The notes beneath the pieces were generated by a model. The model ran no database searches. It saw nothing but the letters and a program-made list of their open reading frames with translations, and was not told the DNA's origin. The translations under genes were made by a program, and so were the position numbers. Shown one piece after another: positions 37,701 through 49,983 of a stretch of DNA of 64,000 nt. The stretch covers positions 124,001 to 188,000 of the forward strand of contig JAODTK010005599.1 of the NCBI GenBank assembly GCA_026419785.1, read 5' to 3'. Each line of letters starts with the position of its first letter. Within the stretch, counting starts at the first letter, position 1. Origin of the DNA: Sclerodactyla briareus (lineage: Eukaryota; Echinodermata; Holothuroidea; Dendrochirotida; Sclerodactylidae).

Positions 37701-40700
37701 TAGTAGTATTCATTCTCGGCGGAGGTATTCACGGGCCGTACAGTCGCATTAGAAAAAAGGTTGTGCCATTTGCATTGTCCGATGGCTTATGTGTTGAAAT
37801 CAACGGCGTAATCCTAAACGGAGCAAGCGCTATGAAAGGTGAGAGGCGTTTTTGCACACATGAAGCAGTGGGAATTGAGTGCATGATTTTCTAAGTTCTT
37901 CGACAGAGCTAAGGCTACATATTTGCTAAGACGCCGTGTATTCCCTACGGCGTTCCGCAATCCACACGGTAGCAGAATAGAGTGGCTCATCCCTGTATTC
38001 GTGAAGAGGATACGGTACCTATATATATCAAACGTGCTACGCTCGCTTAGCCACGGCTCCTCTAACCCCGAAATTCATTCCCGCCGAAACTTTTCCGCCA
38101 AGAATGTTCAATGGACGGGGCGGTGGAGTTGGATATATGGAGCAGCATGGTAGTCTCCGATGTTGAAATTGAAAGACTATGGACAATGACATTGATTGCC
38201 GGACTGCTGTTCTACATCGTGACTCTGTGGCAAACTTTCAACATGTCGCCTGCTCCCATCGATCGCAGCGTCGTCGGGGCTGCGATCCGCAACATACTAC
38301 AACCTCTTCGGGGGCGACACAAAAAACCCGAAGTGGGTCTGCGACCCAGACCGTATACTCACGATAACGACGGTAGGTGACAAGGGCAACATGCCGGGCC
38401 GAATTTTTTTTGTTATGCCATCCATCTATCGCTGATGTCACGTCATGTTTGTTCGTTCTTTAAGAAAGTTGCTTCCACGTACTCCTGATACATTTCTGAT
38501 TACCCAAACGGGGCGATCCCTCAACAATTTATTCATTATTTGATGCTGCAATTTCGAAAGAAATCCCACATTCCCCTCAATAGAATATCACGCTAACCTA
38601 CAGCAGCAAAACGCAGCGTGCGGTTTTGAGTCATCACTTTTCTATCTCAATATGCTCAAATCAGCTTTTGCTCAAACTTTGCTTTCGAATTTTCGATGTC
38701 AGAATCTTGGCGATTACCAATCGGAAATTAGCAGATTGTTCAGTGCACTATTTCGCGATAGCGAACATTAAAAAAGTCACGTTCCCTAAATTAAACACAT
38801 GCATTCGACTCCCAGGCAGCTCTCAACTCTCCGCGAACACGCCGAGAGAACGGGAAACTCGTGCCGTGCCCAAAGGACGAAAACACCACAGACAGTACAT
38901 GTACTGCGCACTGAGCAGTGGCGTCAAAACCAAATTTGGTTTTAGGTGTCGAAAGTCCATCAGCAGCATGGGTAGGCAAAGTTTGTGACAGCAGTGAACT
39001 CAAAGTGCGGTAAGGACTGAAACCAAATATCCATGAAGTTGTGACCGGGAACCTCCATCTAAACCTCTCCCCTTCCGTCCCAGCCTTCCCTGCCGATTAT
39101 ATCCCCCCCCCCCAAAAAAAAAAAAAATAATAATATAATAATGTGGAAGCACTGGTACTACTACATAGCATACTACTGCCACTTCTAACACAATTCATGC
39201 GGTAGTAATTCCGGCAAATGTGGTATCGATACTAAGGTCTCGACCCCAAAACCCTTCCCACGCCACTGCTTTTGGCAGTTTTGGACTCGTAATTTCCAAA
39301 GTTAAGTTTCCTCATGTCTACGAGGCTCCCATGATCAAACCGAAAGTGGGCCGTCACTTTGAACCGTGTATGGCATCATTGAATCAACTAGATTGATAAC
39401 TAATTTTCATTCAACAATGTGCACATGCTGATTCCTCTAGCTTCATAAACAACATAAAATTAAATGCTTTTTTTATGCCTCACCTACATTGAAAAATTGT
39501 TGACGTGTTTCCGCTGAACTATAAATTTACATGAGAGGATCTCACCCAGCGATTTCGCATTACGCATGATCACATAACATAAGAAAGGCGTGTTATTTAT
39601 TTCTGAGGTTCCAGCGGAACGGAAATATGCTCCGACCCTAAATGTACCTAGAATGTATAAACATCCCGAATTTCTTTGCCACCTGTTGTGCAGGGTCTGA
39701 TCAAAAGGCGATGGAAGATGGAATTGCTTCATATTAGTGCCTACGTATCAAATGCGGATTTTTTGTCCATTCTTACCCTACTGGGATGCTGGAAGCGGAG
39801 GTGGTTTTCTCTGGACCTTGCCCTCTCCCGGAAGAAGCAGGAAACCATTTTTTCCGAGAGAATTTCGTTGGAATGAAAATTTCTGTGGACATTTCTCTCA
39901 ATGTGTGATGATTTGACAACACAGGCTGCCAAATTCTCGGGAAGTGCCTTTTTCTGCAGTCTGGGGTCAGAAAAGAAACTTCCAACGCGACTACGAGCCA
40001 CCGATGTTGACGCTCCATTGATACTCTATCGGTTGGACCCCTTCCGTTAAAAATCCTGCATCCGCCCCTGTTTTTCTTTCACCTCATAATGGACCCTAAT
40101 TGTTAACGGGTATCCCATGAATACTATAATGAATATAATTTGATATTTGGTACTTAGGAAGTACCGTCGCATGGAAGAATTGCTGATCACTTTCATTGGT
40201 CTTGTTTTTGTTCTTTGCGTGACCCGATTAATAGTTATTATAGACATAACGCTATACAATAATAAGTGCCACAAAAACGTGGTGCCTGTGAAAACCAATC
40301 AGAATGTCTTTAGAGGTGCTGGACTGACCGTTTCTTCTTTGTCTGTATTACCAATCAACACAGCGGAGGTAATTACCACATAACACAAACTCCAGATGAT
40401 ACGTTGGCAGTGAGGCTGACGACGTAATAAGACACCCGGCGAAAAAAGAAGAAGATGCCGTTTACCTGTACCCTATCGAGGTCGAATTTCTGTGTGCGAC
40501 GAGTTTTCATCTTTCCATCGGACGTCATCCACGTTACGATCTCTTTATCACCATTCACGCGTACAATGAATTTTTATTAACGTGGATATGTTTGCACTGG
40601 CGATAAACGAAAGTTTGTTTGTAATACTATGTTTACAGTGTACCTAGGGGCAACCAATTAAAATGTTCCTTATATAGTGCTGAACTTATCGTTTCTTCTT

Positions 40701-41099
40701 TGTGTAACATCAAGCAGCCACCGCCGAAATGAAGTGAGATTGAAGGCTAATGTTTATGTAATAAATTCGCTTTAACTAGCACAGGTGAAAGAGGCAACTC
40801 AAAACCCACCCCCGAAAAATTTTGGCGGTTTTATCATTTACTTTTGTGGAATATTTCAATTTACTTCTGCGGAATTCGAGGAGCCTATGACTACATTGGT
40901 GGGGTGGGGGCGATGCAAAGGTTGCCGGTGGTCACCTTGACTAACAAGACGACGGAAATATTATTCGCATAAAAATGACTGAAATTATCCTTTATCTATC
41001 AGTCTAATTATGAACGAATGGTGAGTTTTTGTTCACATCCATCTATAGTTTCTCTGTTATAGTTTTTTTCCCAAGAGAAGCCGCTTTTTGTCTCGCCTG
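37701..41099. other. Gene-free stretch with one C-run/A-run junction
   Basis: No supported gene. A run of about ten C directly followed by about fifteen A lies at 39,105-39,128. The 118-codon frame at 37,538-37,894 starts in the inverted repeat fragment, and the 120-codon frame at 38,626-38,988 has no recognisable domain. A short hairpin (gggtctgcgaccc) is present near 38,336. Confidence 0.45.
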
Positions 41100-41900
41100 A
41101 ATTTTGTTCAAGGAGAGGCACAGTGATCACTCTGTTGTGTGCGTGTCTGTCTTTCCGTCCCGTCTTTCTGTCTGTCGGGGTCTGTTTCCGTCCTGTCTGT
41201 CCGTATGTGCGGTTAGATATCTCCTGACCGTGGAAGCCTTCATGCTCGACCTTTTTGTGAGGTGCCGCGGTGAAGAGTTTGCCGATGTGCATCCCCTTTT
41301 CGTCCCAAAGACATCCTCATTTTGCATAAAATTTGCATATTTAATGACATTGGCCAGAACTTGGTACAAGATATCTCTTGATCGGTAGATGCATTGTTGA
41401 TGCTCCGGGGTATAAACAAATATGAAGTGTAACAAACGAACGATAAATACCTGGCATTTATATGCGAATTAATTGTCTATTTGCATAATTTCTGTTCTGC
41501 GATATTTTTGAGTCCGTTGGATTCTGACGAGACTCGGTGGAGATTGTTTTTCTATATAGGTCCCAATAAATTTTACAGTAGGGAGAGGGGTACCAAGGTC
41601 ATTAATGTTACTAATTGCCTTTACCTAGTCTGATTTGCATAATTTATGCAGATTTTGAAGTTGGTTTGCATCCTCATGAAACTTGGTGGAGATGGTTACA
41701 CCTTTGATCCTGATTAAATTAACCACAGTGTCCAGGGGTCACTTACGGTCATTTTATGTGAATAATTTGCATAATTACGCAATTTTCGAAGTTTTTTGGT
41801 TAAAAGTCAGGTGCTCGTAGAGATTTGCTGGAATTTTTGGGGTTCAGTGGATCAAAACAACATCTAACAGACAGGTCAAAAGGTCCAAAGGTCGAAGTTT
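41100..41900 (+). repeat. Irregular 'TTTGCATAAT / AACTTGGTGGAG' repeat
   Basis: The block opens with a TCTGTC-rich tract (41,140-41,210). Loosely repeated units of roughly 150 bases follow. They carry a 'tttgcataat' phrase (41,320, 41,480, 41,632, 41,767) and, in several units, a 'cttggt(g)ga' phrase. A similar design, TCTGTC-rich header then 'ataacttttaaaccg', occurs in the inverted fragment at 37,040-37,120. The minus-strand frame at 41,127-41,435 is a translation of this repeat. Confidence 0.55.
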
Positions 41901-44516
41901 AAGAAAGTAATTATTTTGGGAGTTACAGGCCAAGGAAATAAAAACTGGTCAATTTTGGTATGTATAGAGCTCTGTTGTGCTTCATAGACGAAACCAACTC
42001 CCGCTCGATCTGACACCTGGTCTTCAAGTTACACGGGTCCAAAGGTCATTGAATACGCTTTTGGGGGCGATAGCATAGGGCGCGTGTATTTGATTACATA
42101 ATGCTTTTGGGGCTTGGTGCATCACATCGAGGCAAGCACTTTTCATAAAAACCGTAATGCCATTAAAGTCAGTCAGGTCACTTATGGACCAATAATGCCA
42201 AATAATAATATTCCCTGCAACAGCCTCCAAAGACTGGATGATATGGCTGTGTTTCGAGACAAGGTGCTCATTTATGATGGGGAATATTTCATAAACCTGT
42301 GTATGTTACAAAGGCCATTCATTTATCCGAATCTAATCAATGGAGAGTATTGAAATTAGGAAAATAGCCAAGCCCCTACAGAACGCCATACAGGTTTTTG
42401 AAATTATTATTATTTCCCTCTCGGCTACCCATTTAAGAATGGTATAGTCGAACTCAGCAATCCCTATTAATCTAGCAGAACTTTCTATTGAATTTTTACT
42501 ATTTCAAACTTTTCAAACCCCTTAGGTATGGTATTTCCATTCATCTTAAATAGCTATTCCTATCTGTACCGACAGAAGATTTCATTTATTGTTTATATCA
42601 ACTTCATGGCATACCTGTTGACAAATGTAGAGGAACATGGTTGCCCAATTGATTGAGCAGCTGAGTTTTACAGTGGAATTCACCCCTACTGTAGATCACC
42701 TATATATAGCCATAGTCCAGCAAAACAGTACGGGCCTTAATGTACATGTCACAGCCAACAGCCTGAGGGGTCAGGTTTAACCCATGCCATTAGATGGCTC
42801 ATTCAACTATGACAGAGGCATGCGGCAAGTAGCTGTGAGAAGGGTGGGTTTGTGAACTCCTCGGGAGTACTGGAAATAGTAGATGTATAAAAGGGCATAA
42901 TCTTCGCATGATAGATAGGATCCAAACCCTTTTTTTTTTTTTCATTGATTTAGATTTCGGGACAACTGTGAGTAAAGTGGGGCATAGGGTCCGTTTACAT
43001 TGTTTGGGACACCAATACGGAATAGAAGAGACAACGATTAACTCAGTAATTATGGTTTGTTTTATAATGGGGGGGACAGTAGGTAGGATCACTGCTAAAG
43101 ACCCACAGTCTGTTGTTAGGTTTGCTAAGGGGTGTAGTCAATGATGGTGATGAATGTTTAAATATTAAGAGGTATTGGGATACCCTTACCTATTTACTCC
43201 ATCACTTTGCTATTGCTATTGTTCGTGACCAGTTTCATTCCATCACCACTTATTTCTATAATTATTGCTATATATAAATTGTATTTTATAATAATAATAT
43301 TATTTACATGGATGAGGTTCATTCAGTGTGTATAGGTGCATGACTCATCCAAATTTCAAGTTTGTTGATTTTCATGAACCTTTTTTGAAGCATATTTGAT
43401 AATATTTGAAGTGAGAACATGGTCAATGAAGTTCCGTGGCTTTTGTGTCTAATGTACATGATTTAGTCACATTTCCACAAAATTGTTACTCCTTAGCAGA
43501 CATTGTCAATATTCGTCCTTACGAATTGAATTGGGCATGAGTAGTAGGCTGGTCCTGTGAAATGCTAATACCGAAATCTAGAAGCCAAATATGGAATGCC
43601 TTGTTCATAAAAACCGTTATGTCTTCAAGGTCATTCAAGGTCATATGGACAAAACAACTGTAAATAAAAAATCTCCTGCCAACAAACCTCAGAGACGGAT
43701 GCTGACCTATAAGAATGGTATGTCTTGGGGCACCCTAGTTGACCAGCATGAGGGATAATAAGATTATTATAGCGTGCCTATCAATAACAAAATGTCGCAG
43801 AGTGTCTCATTTCAACCCCCAGTTATGTTATTTACATTCATCACAACGGAGTATCCTATCGTGGACAGACAGAGATTACATCTATTGTCAAAACATGCCT
43901 TTTACCTTGAGGTCAATTCGCCTGCCAACCTCTTCTGGGCCCCTACACGAAGTGTAAACACCCAGTCTTGTTTAATTACTACGCAACCTATTCAAGATGG
44001 TAGAGTGTCAGGTACCCCTCGCAGTAGCTCTAGTGTGAGAGATAGCTGAGAATTACTCCCTCGGGAGGGCTGGTATTAAAGGAATTCTTATGGGCGATAC
44101 TGAGGATATACAGACAAACTTATTAGATTTAGACCAGTATCCACTTATGAGCTGTGGTCTACCTTTAGTCTCGCCAAAATGTAACATGATTCGGGTCACA
44201 AGGGTTATGCAGTGTGTTAATTGCCTCGATTCATCCAAATGTTCAAGTTTGATGAATTCCGAGAACTTGAAAACTGTATCAAGGGTGGTTCACATTGGTC
44301 CTGCGATAGGGAAGTGAGGACAATGGAGGGTCAACAGAAAGTTGATTATTCTAATTTGCATAATTTAGCAATCTTGTCAATTCCCACACAATTCAAAATC
44401 AGTCCTTTAGGATTAGAATTGGTCACTGGTTAGTAGGGTGTTTCTGTCAAATGCTACTACCAGAATCTAAAGCAATTCATTAAATGCTGTATGTTCGCAT
44501 GGGACTAAAAGTGCGA
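41901..44516. other. Gene-free stretch
   Basis: Several frames of 70-97 codons occur (for example 42,799-43,092 minus and 43,774-44,049 plus), but none has a recognisable motif and they overlap on opposite strands. A run of T lies at 42,930-42,943. No RNA gene is seen. Confidence 0.4.
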
Positions 44517-44672
44517 AACACGATCGCGTAACCAGGGCGAGGTACACTGGGGCGATCGCCTGTAAATTCACTTTGTGGTATTCACTTTTTAAAGGATGCC
44601 ACGGTTCCCCTTGTGAGGTCACAAGGGGATTCTCGCAATCGTCGCAATCGCCGTCGAAAAACCGATCGTGTT
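44517..44672. repeat. 156-bp inverted-repeat unit with central perfect hairpin
   Basis: AACACGATCG at 44,517-44,526 is exactly inverted at 44,663-44,672, and GGCGAT-type blocks are partly inverted just inside. At the centre-right lies a perfect 11-bp palindrome, TCCCCTTGTGA and TCACAAGGGGA, separated by two bases (44,606-44,629). The layout resembles a very short MITE or foldback unit. No target duplication is clear. Confidence 0.5.
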
Positions 44673-45109
44673 CACGTGACCATTGTATATTAGGCAGCAC
44701 TCGTCGTAATATGCGGCGGTAATGTCATCCAAAACACCTAAAGTGTCGGCTGATCATATCGCGTTGAATTGTTAGAACAACATCTAAATATTATTGAGAT
44801 TACGCTTGTGTTGGTGCATTTGTGAGGGATAGACACCCATTGCTTGAACAACATCTGCATAAAAAGATACCTACTGGACTTACGTCACGGGTGACGTCTG
44901 TATGACATAAAGGAGGAAGGCCAAACGATTTTTTTCTGATCTCTTTTCTCCCGCGCTCAATTACGAATTATGCAATTTACCTCAGACGTCACGAGTGCGA
45001 ACGGTCAGTGCCTGCGATGACGATGCAGCGTTGTCATTATTCAACGAATAGAGAGGCGAGTAACATGTTAAAACCAATCACTGCATACTTTGTTCCCATC
45101 TAATTCAAC

Positions 45110-45280
45110 TGATATATATATATATGAGAGGCGTAAGTGACAACCTGTAGTGGCAATTGGAGAAATAGAGACGGAGATGCAGGGAGATCGGAAATCTGGA
45201 AGTGATTAAAAGTAATGGCGCCACCGGTATTCGACCTCTGGCTTTACGTGCAAGCGCCCTGCCAATTGAGCTATGAAACC
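45110..45280 (-). mobile_element. tRNA-derived SINE-like element
   Basis: On the minus strand TAGCTCAATTGG (45,273-45,262) is a near-consensus box A and GGTCGAATACC (45,236-45,226) a near-consensus box B, 37 bases apart. A weak anticodon-like arm lies between them. A non-tRNA body follows, with the phrase CTCCAATTGCCAC shared with the element at 52,774. The unit ends in an (AT)n tail at 45,109-45,126. The head lacks a proper seven-base acceptor stem, so it is not a functional tRNA gene. Confidence 0.65.
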
Positions 45281-45534
45281 AACTGTGGTCTCGAACCCGA
45301 GAAAAATGAGACGCTCAATATAAGAAAAGACAGACAAGGTTGAGACAAGCGTTTTGGAACATTAATGCCTATGGCCCGATTGGCGCTGCATGCCCTAAAA
45401 AAATACAATACAATCAAATTAAAAGATGAATGATACATTCAGATAACCAATTCGAAATGAACCTGATGATGACACAAAGTGGTGTCTTGTCATGCTACTA
45501 AAATCGTCAGCTTTGGTAAGATTATTTACAGAAT

Positions 45535-45628
45535 ATTTTATTTATTTATTTATTATTTAATTTATTTAGTTATTTTATTTATTTATTTATTTTTTATTTA
45601 GTTATTTATTATTCTATTTATTTATTAC
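45535..45628. repeat. (TTTA)n microsatellite
   Basis: About 94 bases of TTTA/TTA repeats with short interruptions. Confidence 0.95.
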
Positions 45629-45959
45629 CTTACATTAATGAATGATGGTAAGAGACTCGTTTAGCCAATGCTAATCTAACCCGAGGCCCAAATAATGAAA
45701 ACCAGTAAACATATTTAAAAATGACATACATAACAAAGAATCCCATGAAGAGTAAATTTAGATAAAGTGCCATTTAAACGTAATGAGAGCCAAGAGTCCA
45801 TTATAAAATATTTCATAAACCTTACAAAACAAATTGGAAATCAAATGAGAATAATCTCACTGATAAAAATGTATATGCTACTCCTTGTCCAGTGAAACCA
45901 TGTAAAATGAAATTCATACAATTACCTAATATACCATATAAAAACTTTCAAAATCCTCA

Positions 45960-46510
45960 AAATATATTTCGCCCTTCATAAAAATTACCATCATTTCGCG
46001 AATTAAATGTTTAAAACTCCAAGATTGCGCCTCCCTACAGTTTGGGGGTAAGTTCATTAATTCTTCTAGCACATTGTATGGAAGCGCGTTTGTGGTATTC
46101 CGGCGGTCCTTCCACCTGTAATGAATAGTCCATCTGACTTAGACGATCTTAGACCATGGGAGTGCGTATCTTCGTGATTGGATAACCTCTGAGATATCGG
46201 AGTCATACCATTGAGAATTTTATATCGCATTGCAAGACGCTTTTCCCGCAACGCCTTATCGAATTACCCTTCCCATCATCCCAGTGTATCAAGCAATATA
46301 ATCATAAATTAATTGGAAGTTCAGGATCGCCTAATATTACTCTGGGCCCGCGATTTTTTTGTCACTCGGTTAACTTTTTGCATATGGCCCTCCTTACATG
46401 TACCTCATATGGACTACAGTAGTCACCAGCGGAATGATATACCCGTGATAATACAGTTTTCAGGTAGCTTGTCAATAATGGTTTGATTTCTTCTTAAAGA
46501 GAATTCCGCC
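45960..46510 (-). pseudogene. LINE (non-LTR retrotransposon) reverse transcriptase C-terminal remnant
   Basis: Reading the minus strand and allowing frame changes, the order of motifs typical of the region after the reverse transcriptase domain in jockey/CR1-type LINEs appears. A 'DYCSPY' block (about 46,426-46,406) comes first, then 'RARVILG' (about 46,350-46,330). A 'LGWDD' block and 'LAMRYKILNG' follow in the frame 46,251-46,066. In a shifted frame come 'NALPYNV' and 'SWSFKHLI' (about 46,090-45,985). The usual family pattern is 'LDYCSPVW...RAARVI...LGW...YKI.NG.....WN.LP...SFK..L'. At least two frameshifts and several stops make it non-functional. The catalytic part is not present. Only the 3' end survives, as is usual for 5'-truncated LINE copies. 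Confidence 0.7.
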
Positions 46511-48952
46511 CTGAAAAGCTTGCAAAGATATCTACATGTCCTCCAAGATAATGTGGATCACTATGCACCCCCAGTAGTTTTTCGTGGAGAACAATTTCCC
46601 AGAATGCAGTTGTTTACAATGTTAACAGGAGCGTTATTCCTAATTCATCTTGTCTCGATAATTTTCTGCCGGGAGCTCATCAACATAGTTTTTATTAGTT
46701 TTACTGGTATTCATCGCCATTCTGTTTACCTTACACCACTCGCTTATTTCACACAGTCACAGTTAATTTATCATTTTATCTGTTATAGTTTTTAAACCAG
46801 CGACATAAAAGTTTATCGTCACATACATGTTTCGCACGTACTATTTTTTAAAACGAGAGACACATATCATTTATATGTATAATTGAATAACAATGGTCCT
46901 ATATAGATCCGCCCTGATGAACGCCACAATACAACCGGCTCGGATCAGAAAGAAGGCCCCATTATCTGACTTCGCTGATCGCAGTTCTAATATATCCCTC
47001 TGCTGATAATGGAAAAGTCCAAATTACTAGAAAAATAACGTATTCATTTCACTTGAAATAAATTAGTACCTTCGAGATGGGGGCTAACAACAACAAATGG
47101 GTCTCCCACACTCCACATAATGAGAATTAGGAACATCCGTCAAGATAACGTAGATACCAATGGAATTTTATTTTATATCTTTTCGTTGTTGAAAAACCTA
47201 GAGATCAGAGTGCACAAGTGTAGGTTGGTCACTGTTTGTGGGTGTTGTTGTGTGTGGTGTGTTGTGGTGGGTGTTGTATGCGTGTGGTGTGTGTTGTGTC
47301 TTCGCACATTTGTATGTACGGCAGTACGGGGATGTGAGAAATTTCGCAACTGTCTTGGGGCAAAAACACACGCCCAAAATGATCAATCTTGGAGCTCATA
47401 TCGTATTATACTCCCCGACCGCATAATAGCGTGTCGTTTAGTGTGTCATTTAATTCTTCGAGGCCTGGTTAATTGCGATGGTAGATTATTTATGCCGTTG
47501 CTCAGGTTGGGATCTCCTGTGGCGTAATGATGACGAAGACACGAAGAAGAAGCTCGGGCGAGACCGTCGTTTGAAGATATACTACGTAATTCGAAGAACG
47601 GCCTTCCAATAAGACGGAGACGTCGTGGCGACTGCGGTGTACACTGACCAGTTTCAAAGAAAGCTTCCATCCGTAAATATCAAGGACGACCCATTCCCAT
47701 TTTGGATGCCGTACACATGGCGCGTGTTATTCTTGCTTGGTATTATTCTGATTTTTCAGGATGTATATATGCAGATTCACTCTACTCACAATGAGTTGGC
47801 AAAATATACACTTCGAGGACTTCAAGTACACTTTCGGAGGACCATTGGTGATTCGGTTTGATTGAGCTCTGTTATTGACTTTAAAGACATATTTCTCCGG
47901 CTCAAGAAGTCAGGCGCACCCATGTATGGTATTTCCGAGCAGAAACTATGTTTACGCGTCCACGCTGCTTTGTCTACTAACAGTACATCAGACCTTGGTA
48001 GTCGGTGTAAACTAGCTGATTCGGGCACACACCCTAAACTCAACTCCAACCTAAACACAACATGGATATTAATGGATATTGAGGGGATATATAGAGCACC
48101 ACCCAGAGTTGTATCAAGTATTACCCTTGTCATCGGAACGAGTATATGCTGCACCGGAAGTGCGTTTAAACACACAAGTTGCACCCCACGGGTCCAATCG
48201 ACTATGGGGGAGAGAAGCGATCGGGAGAGATGGAGTACCTCCTCAAGGGTTACCCCGTGATTCGACCTACAAGCTCGAGTTTCAACCAATTACAAAGCCA
48301 CGCTCCCAGAGATATTTTAACTCACGTGTTATAATTCACTAGTATAAACATACACAGCGATACGTACGATATTCTGTTGTTTGTGCTGACGCAATATGAC
48401 CTGTTCGCGACTGATGAAATCGGCGTCTTCGCTGAGGAGGATAGGGGTGGCAGAAATGGCGATGGAAAAGAGATTACAATTCTTCCACACGGGAAAGCTC
48501 CGGTCATTGACGACCGCGGCGCCACACTCTAATGCTAACTCACTCTCACTTACTTGCAAAACCCATGGGAGAATATGATGAGAGAATGGGACGCCAAAAG
48601 GGTCATCGCATTTCACGTTGAACCATACGACAGACAGAACTAGACATGTGCAGGCTGGTAAACCATCGGCGTGTTTATCCCCGCAGAATGGCCTTCGTGA
48701 ATGTGAACCTCGTTTGGAGAAGAGAGCCACTTAAACTAGAAAATGTCGGGAGGGTAAACCGCCAGACCGATATATCCCCGCCTCTCTATAAGAAATTTGG
48801 GTTGAACAGAAACCGGACAATATTCTTGGAAAAAAATGAAGACATTTATAGATGTGGAGCGACAAAACGTGTGTACAAGTAAATGGGTCATCCATAATTC
48901 CCTTGCTTAATTGTATGAGGCACCCACAGCCCACGGACAAGGTGCGTCCTGA
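46511..48952. other. Stretch without a certain gene; overlapping frames of 60-155 codons
   Basis: Several frames overlap on both strands (47,625-47,861 plus; 47,862-48,260 plus; 48,079-48,342 plus; 47,822-48,289 minus; 48,329-48,730 minus). The 47,625 frame includes a hydrophobic segment (VLFLLGIILIF) that could span a membrane. None carries a motif that identifies a family. A GTGTTG-rich low-complexity tract lies at 47,235-47,310. Unrecognised exons may be hidden here, but I cannot choose a strand with confidence. Confidence 0.35.
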
Positions 48953-49983
48953 AATAAGCACATGTTATTCAAGATTCGACCTTTAACCACATGCCAGCGG
49001 ACAGAGGTCAAATTCAGATCAGAGGTTCATCACACACATGCAGAGGTCAACAATTATATCACAAGGTGGACCATCCAGCCTTCGCGATATTCAATTCTCC
49101 GCATTATAGCCAAAAAAATAGGTTTTGACCCCTAAGTGACCTCGAACGACATTTAATGATATGACAAGTTTTTATGTGAATGAAAATTGGGACTCTCCAT
49201 GTGATACATTCATTCCTAGGAGCATTTTGCAACCTGATGAACACACCCAGTGCTTTGGCCGCGAAAAAGTACTAAAATCAGTTTTTGACCCCCCTAAGTG
49301 ACTTTAAATGACCTTCAATGGACATGGCGGTTCTTATGAAAATTGTTACACTCAAAGTGATGCATCCATCCTAGAAGCATTTGCATTCCAATGACGTCCA
49401 ATGTTAGGTGGCCGGAGGAAAAAAAAAAGGTTATAAAATTGAACTTGACCCCTGTAACTACCACGTACAGTGTTCCGATCGAAAGCGGAGGAAGTTGTTT
49501 CTCTCCATAAAGCACATAAAGCTCAATCACATATCCAAAAAAAAAACCAGTTTCTATTCTTTTTGCCCAGTAACTCTTTAAATAAGCACATTTATTCAAG
49601 ATTCGACCTTCACCCACCTGACCACCCGAAAGAGGTCAAATGAAGATAAGGTCAAGGGTCACACACATGCAGGTCAACAATTATATCACAAATGTGGAAC
49701 CATCCAGCCTTCGCAGATATTCAATTCATCTCGATTATAGCCAAAAAACAGTTTGACCCCTAAAGTGACCCCGAATGACCTTTAGAGGCACAGTTATTTA
49801 TGCCACTTTCGATTCATTGAGATTAATTAGACAGTTTTAGAGTAGAGCGGGACATTGGGTACCAAGTTTAGGATGAAATCGGATAACCGCGTTAGAGAAG
49901 TTATTGCGGCTAACGCACTGAAGTTTTCTGATGCGGCAACCCCCAAACCATTATCATTCCCCGCAACTTACAGTGTTGCGGGG
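48953..49983. repeat. GACCTT-type repeat, two direct units plus hairpin terminus
   Basis: A segment of about 200 bases starting near 48,967 recurs at 49,594 (offset 627). Both begin with 'attcaagattcgacctt' and share 'aggtcaacaattatatcac' and 'gaccatccagccttcgc' or a close variant. The block ends with a module also seen at 24,240-24,340 ('gtaccaagttt...cggat...gttattgcg..taacg'). At its terminus is a perfect 9-bp hairpin CCCCGCAAC/GTTGCGGGG at 49,959-49,983. No coding potential is seen. Confidence 0.75.
49959..49983. repeat. Perfect GC hairpin at the end of the GACCTT repeat
   Basis: CCCCGCAAC and its exact inverse complement GTTGCGGGG are separated by a seven-base loop. The related repeat at 23,650-24,575 also ends at a CCCC/GGGG hairpin, though a weaker one. 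A terminal hairpin is a feature of some rolling-circle and retroelement tails. Its role here is unknown. Confidence 0.8.

Noticed and set aside
45218..45281. Functional tRNA gene on the minus strand
   Set aside because: Boxes A and B are good, but the acceptor and anticodon stems do not pair properly and a SINE-type body and (AT)n tail follow.
47822..48289. Longest frame in the window (155 codons, minus strand)
   Set aside because: No recognisable motif. It overlaps two plus-strand frames of similar length, so length alone does not support it.
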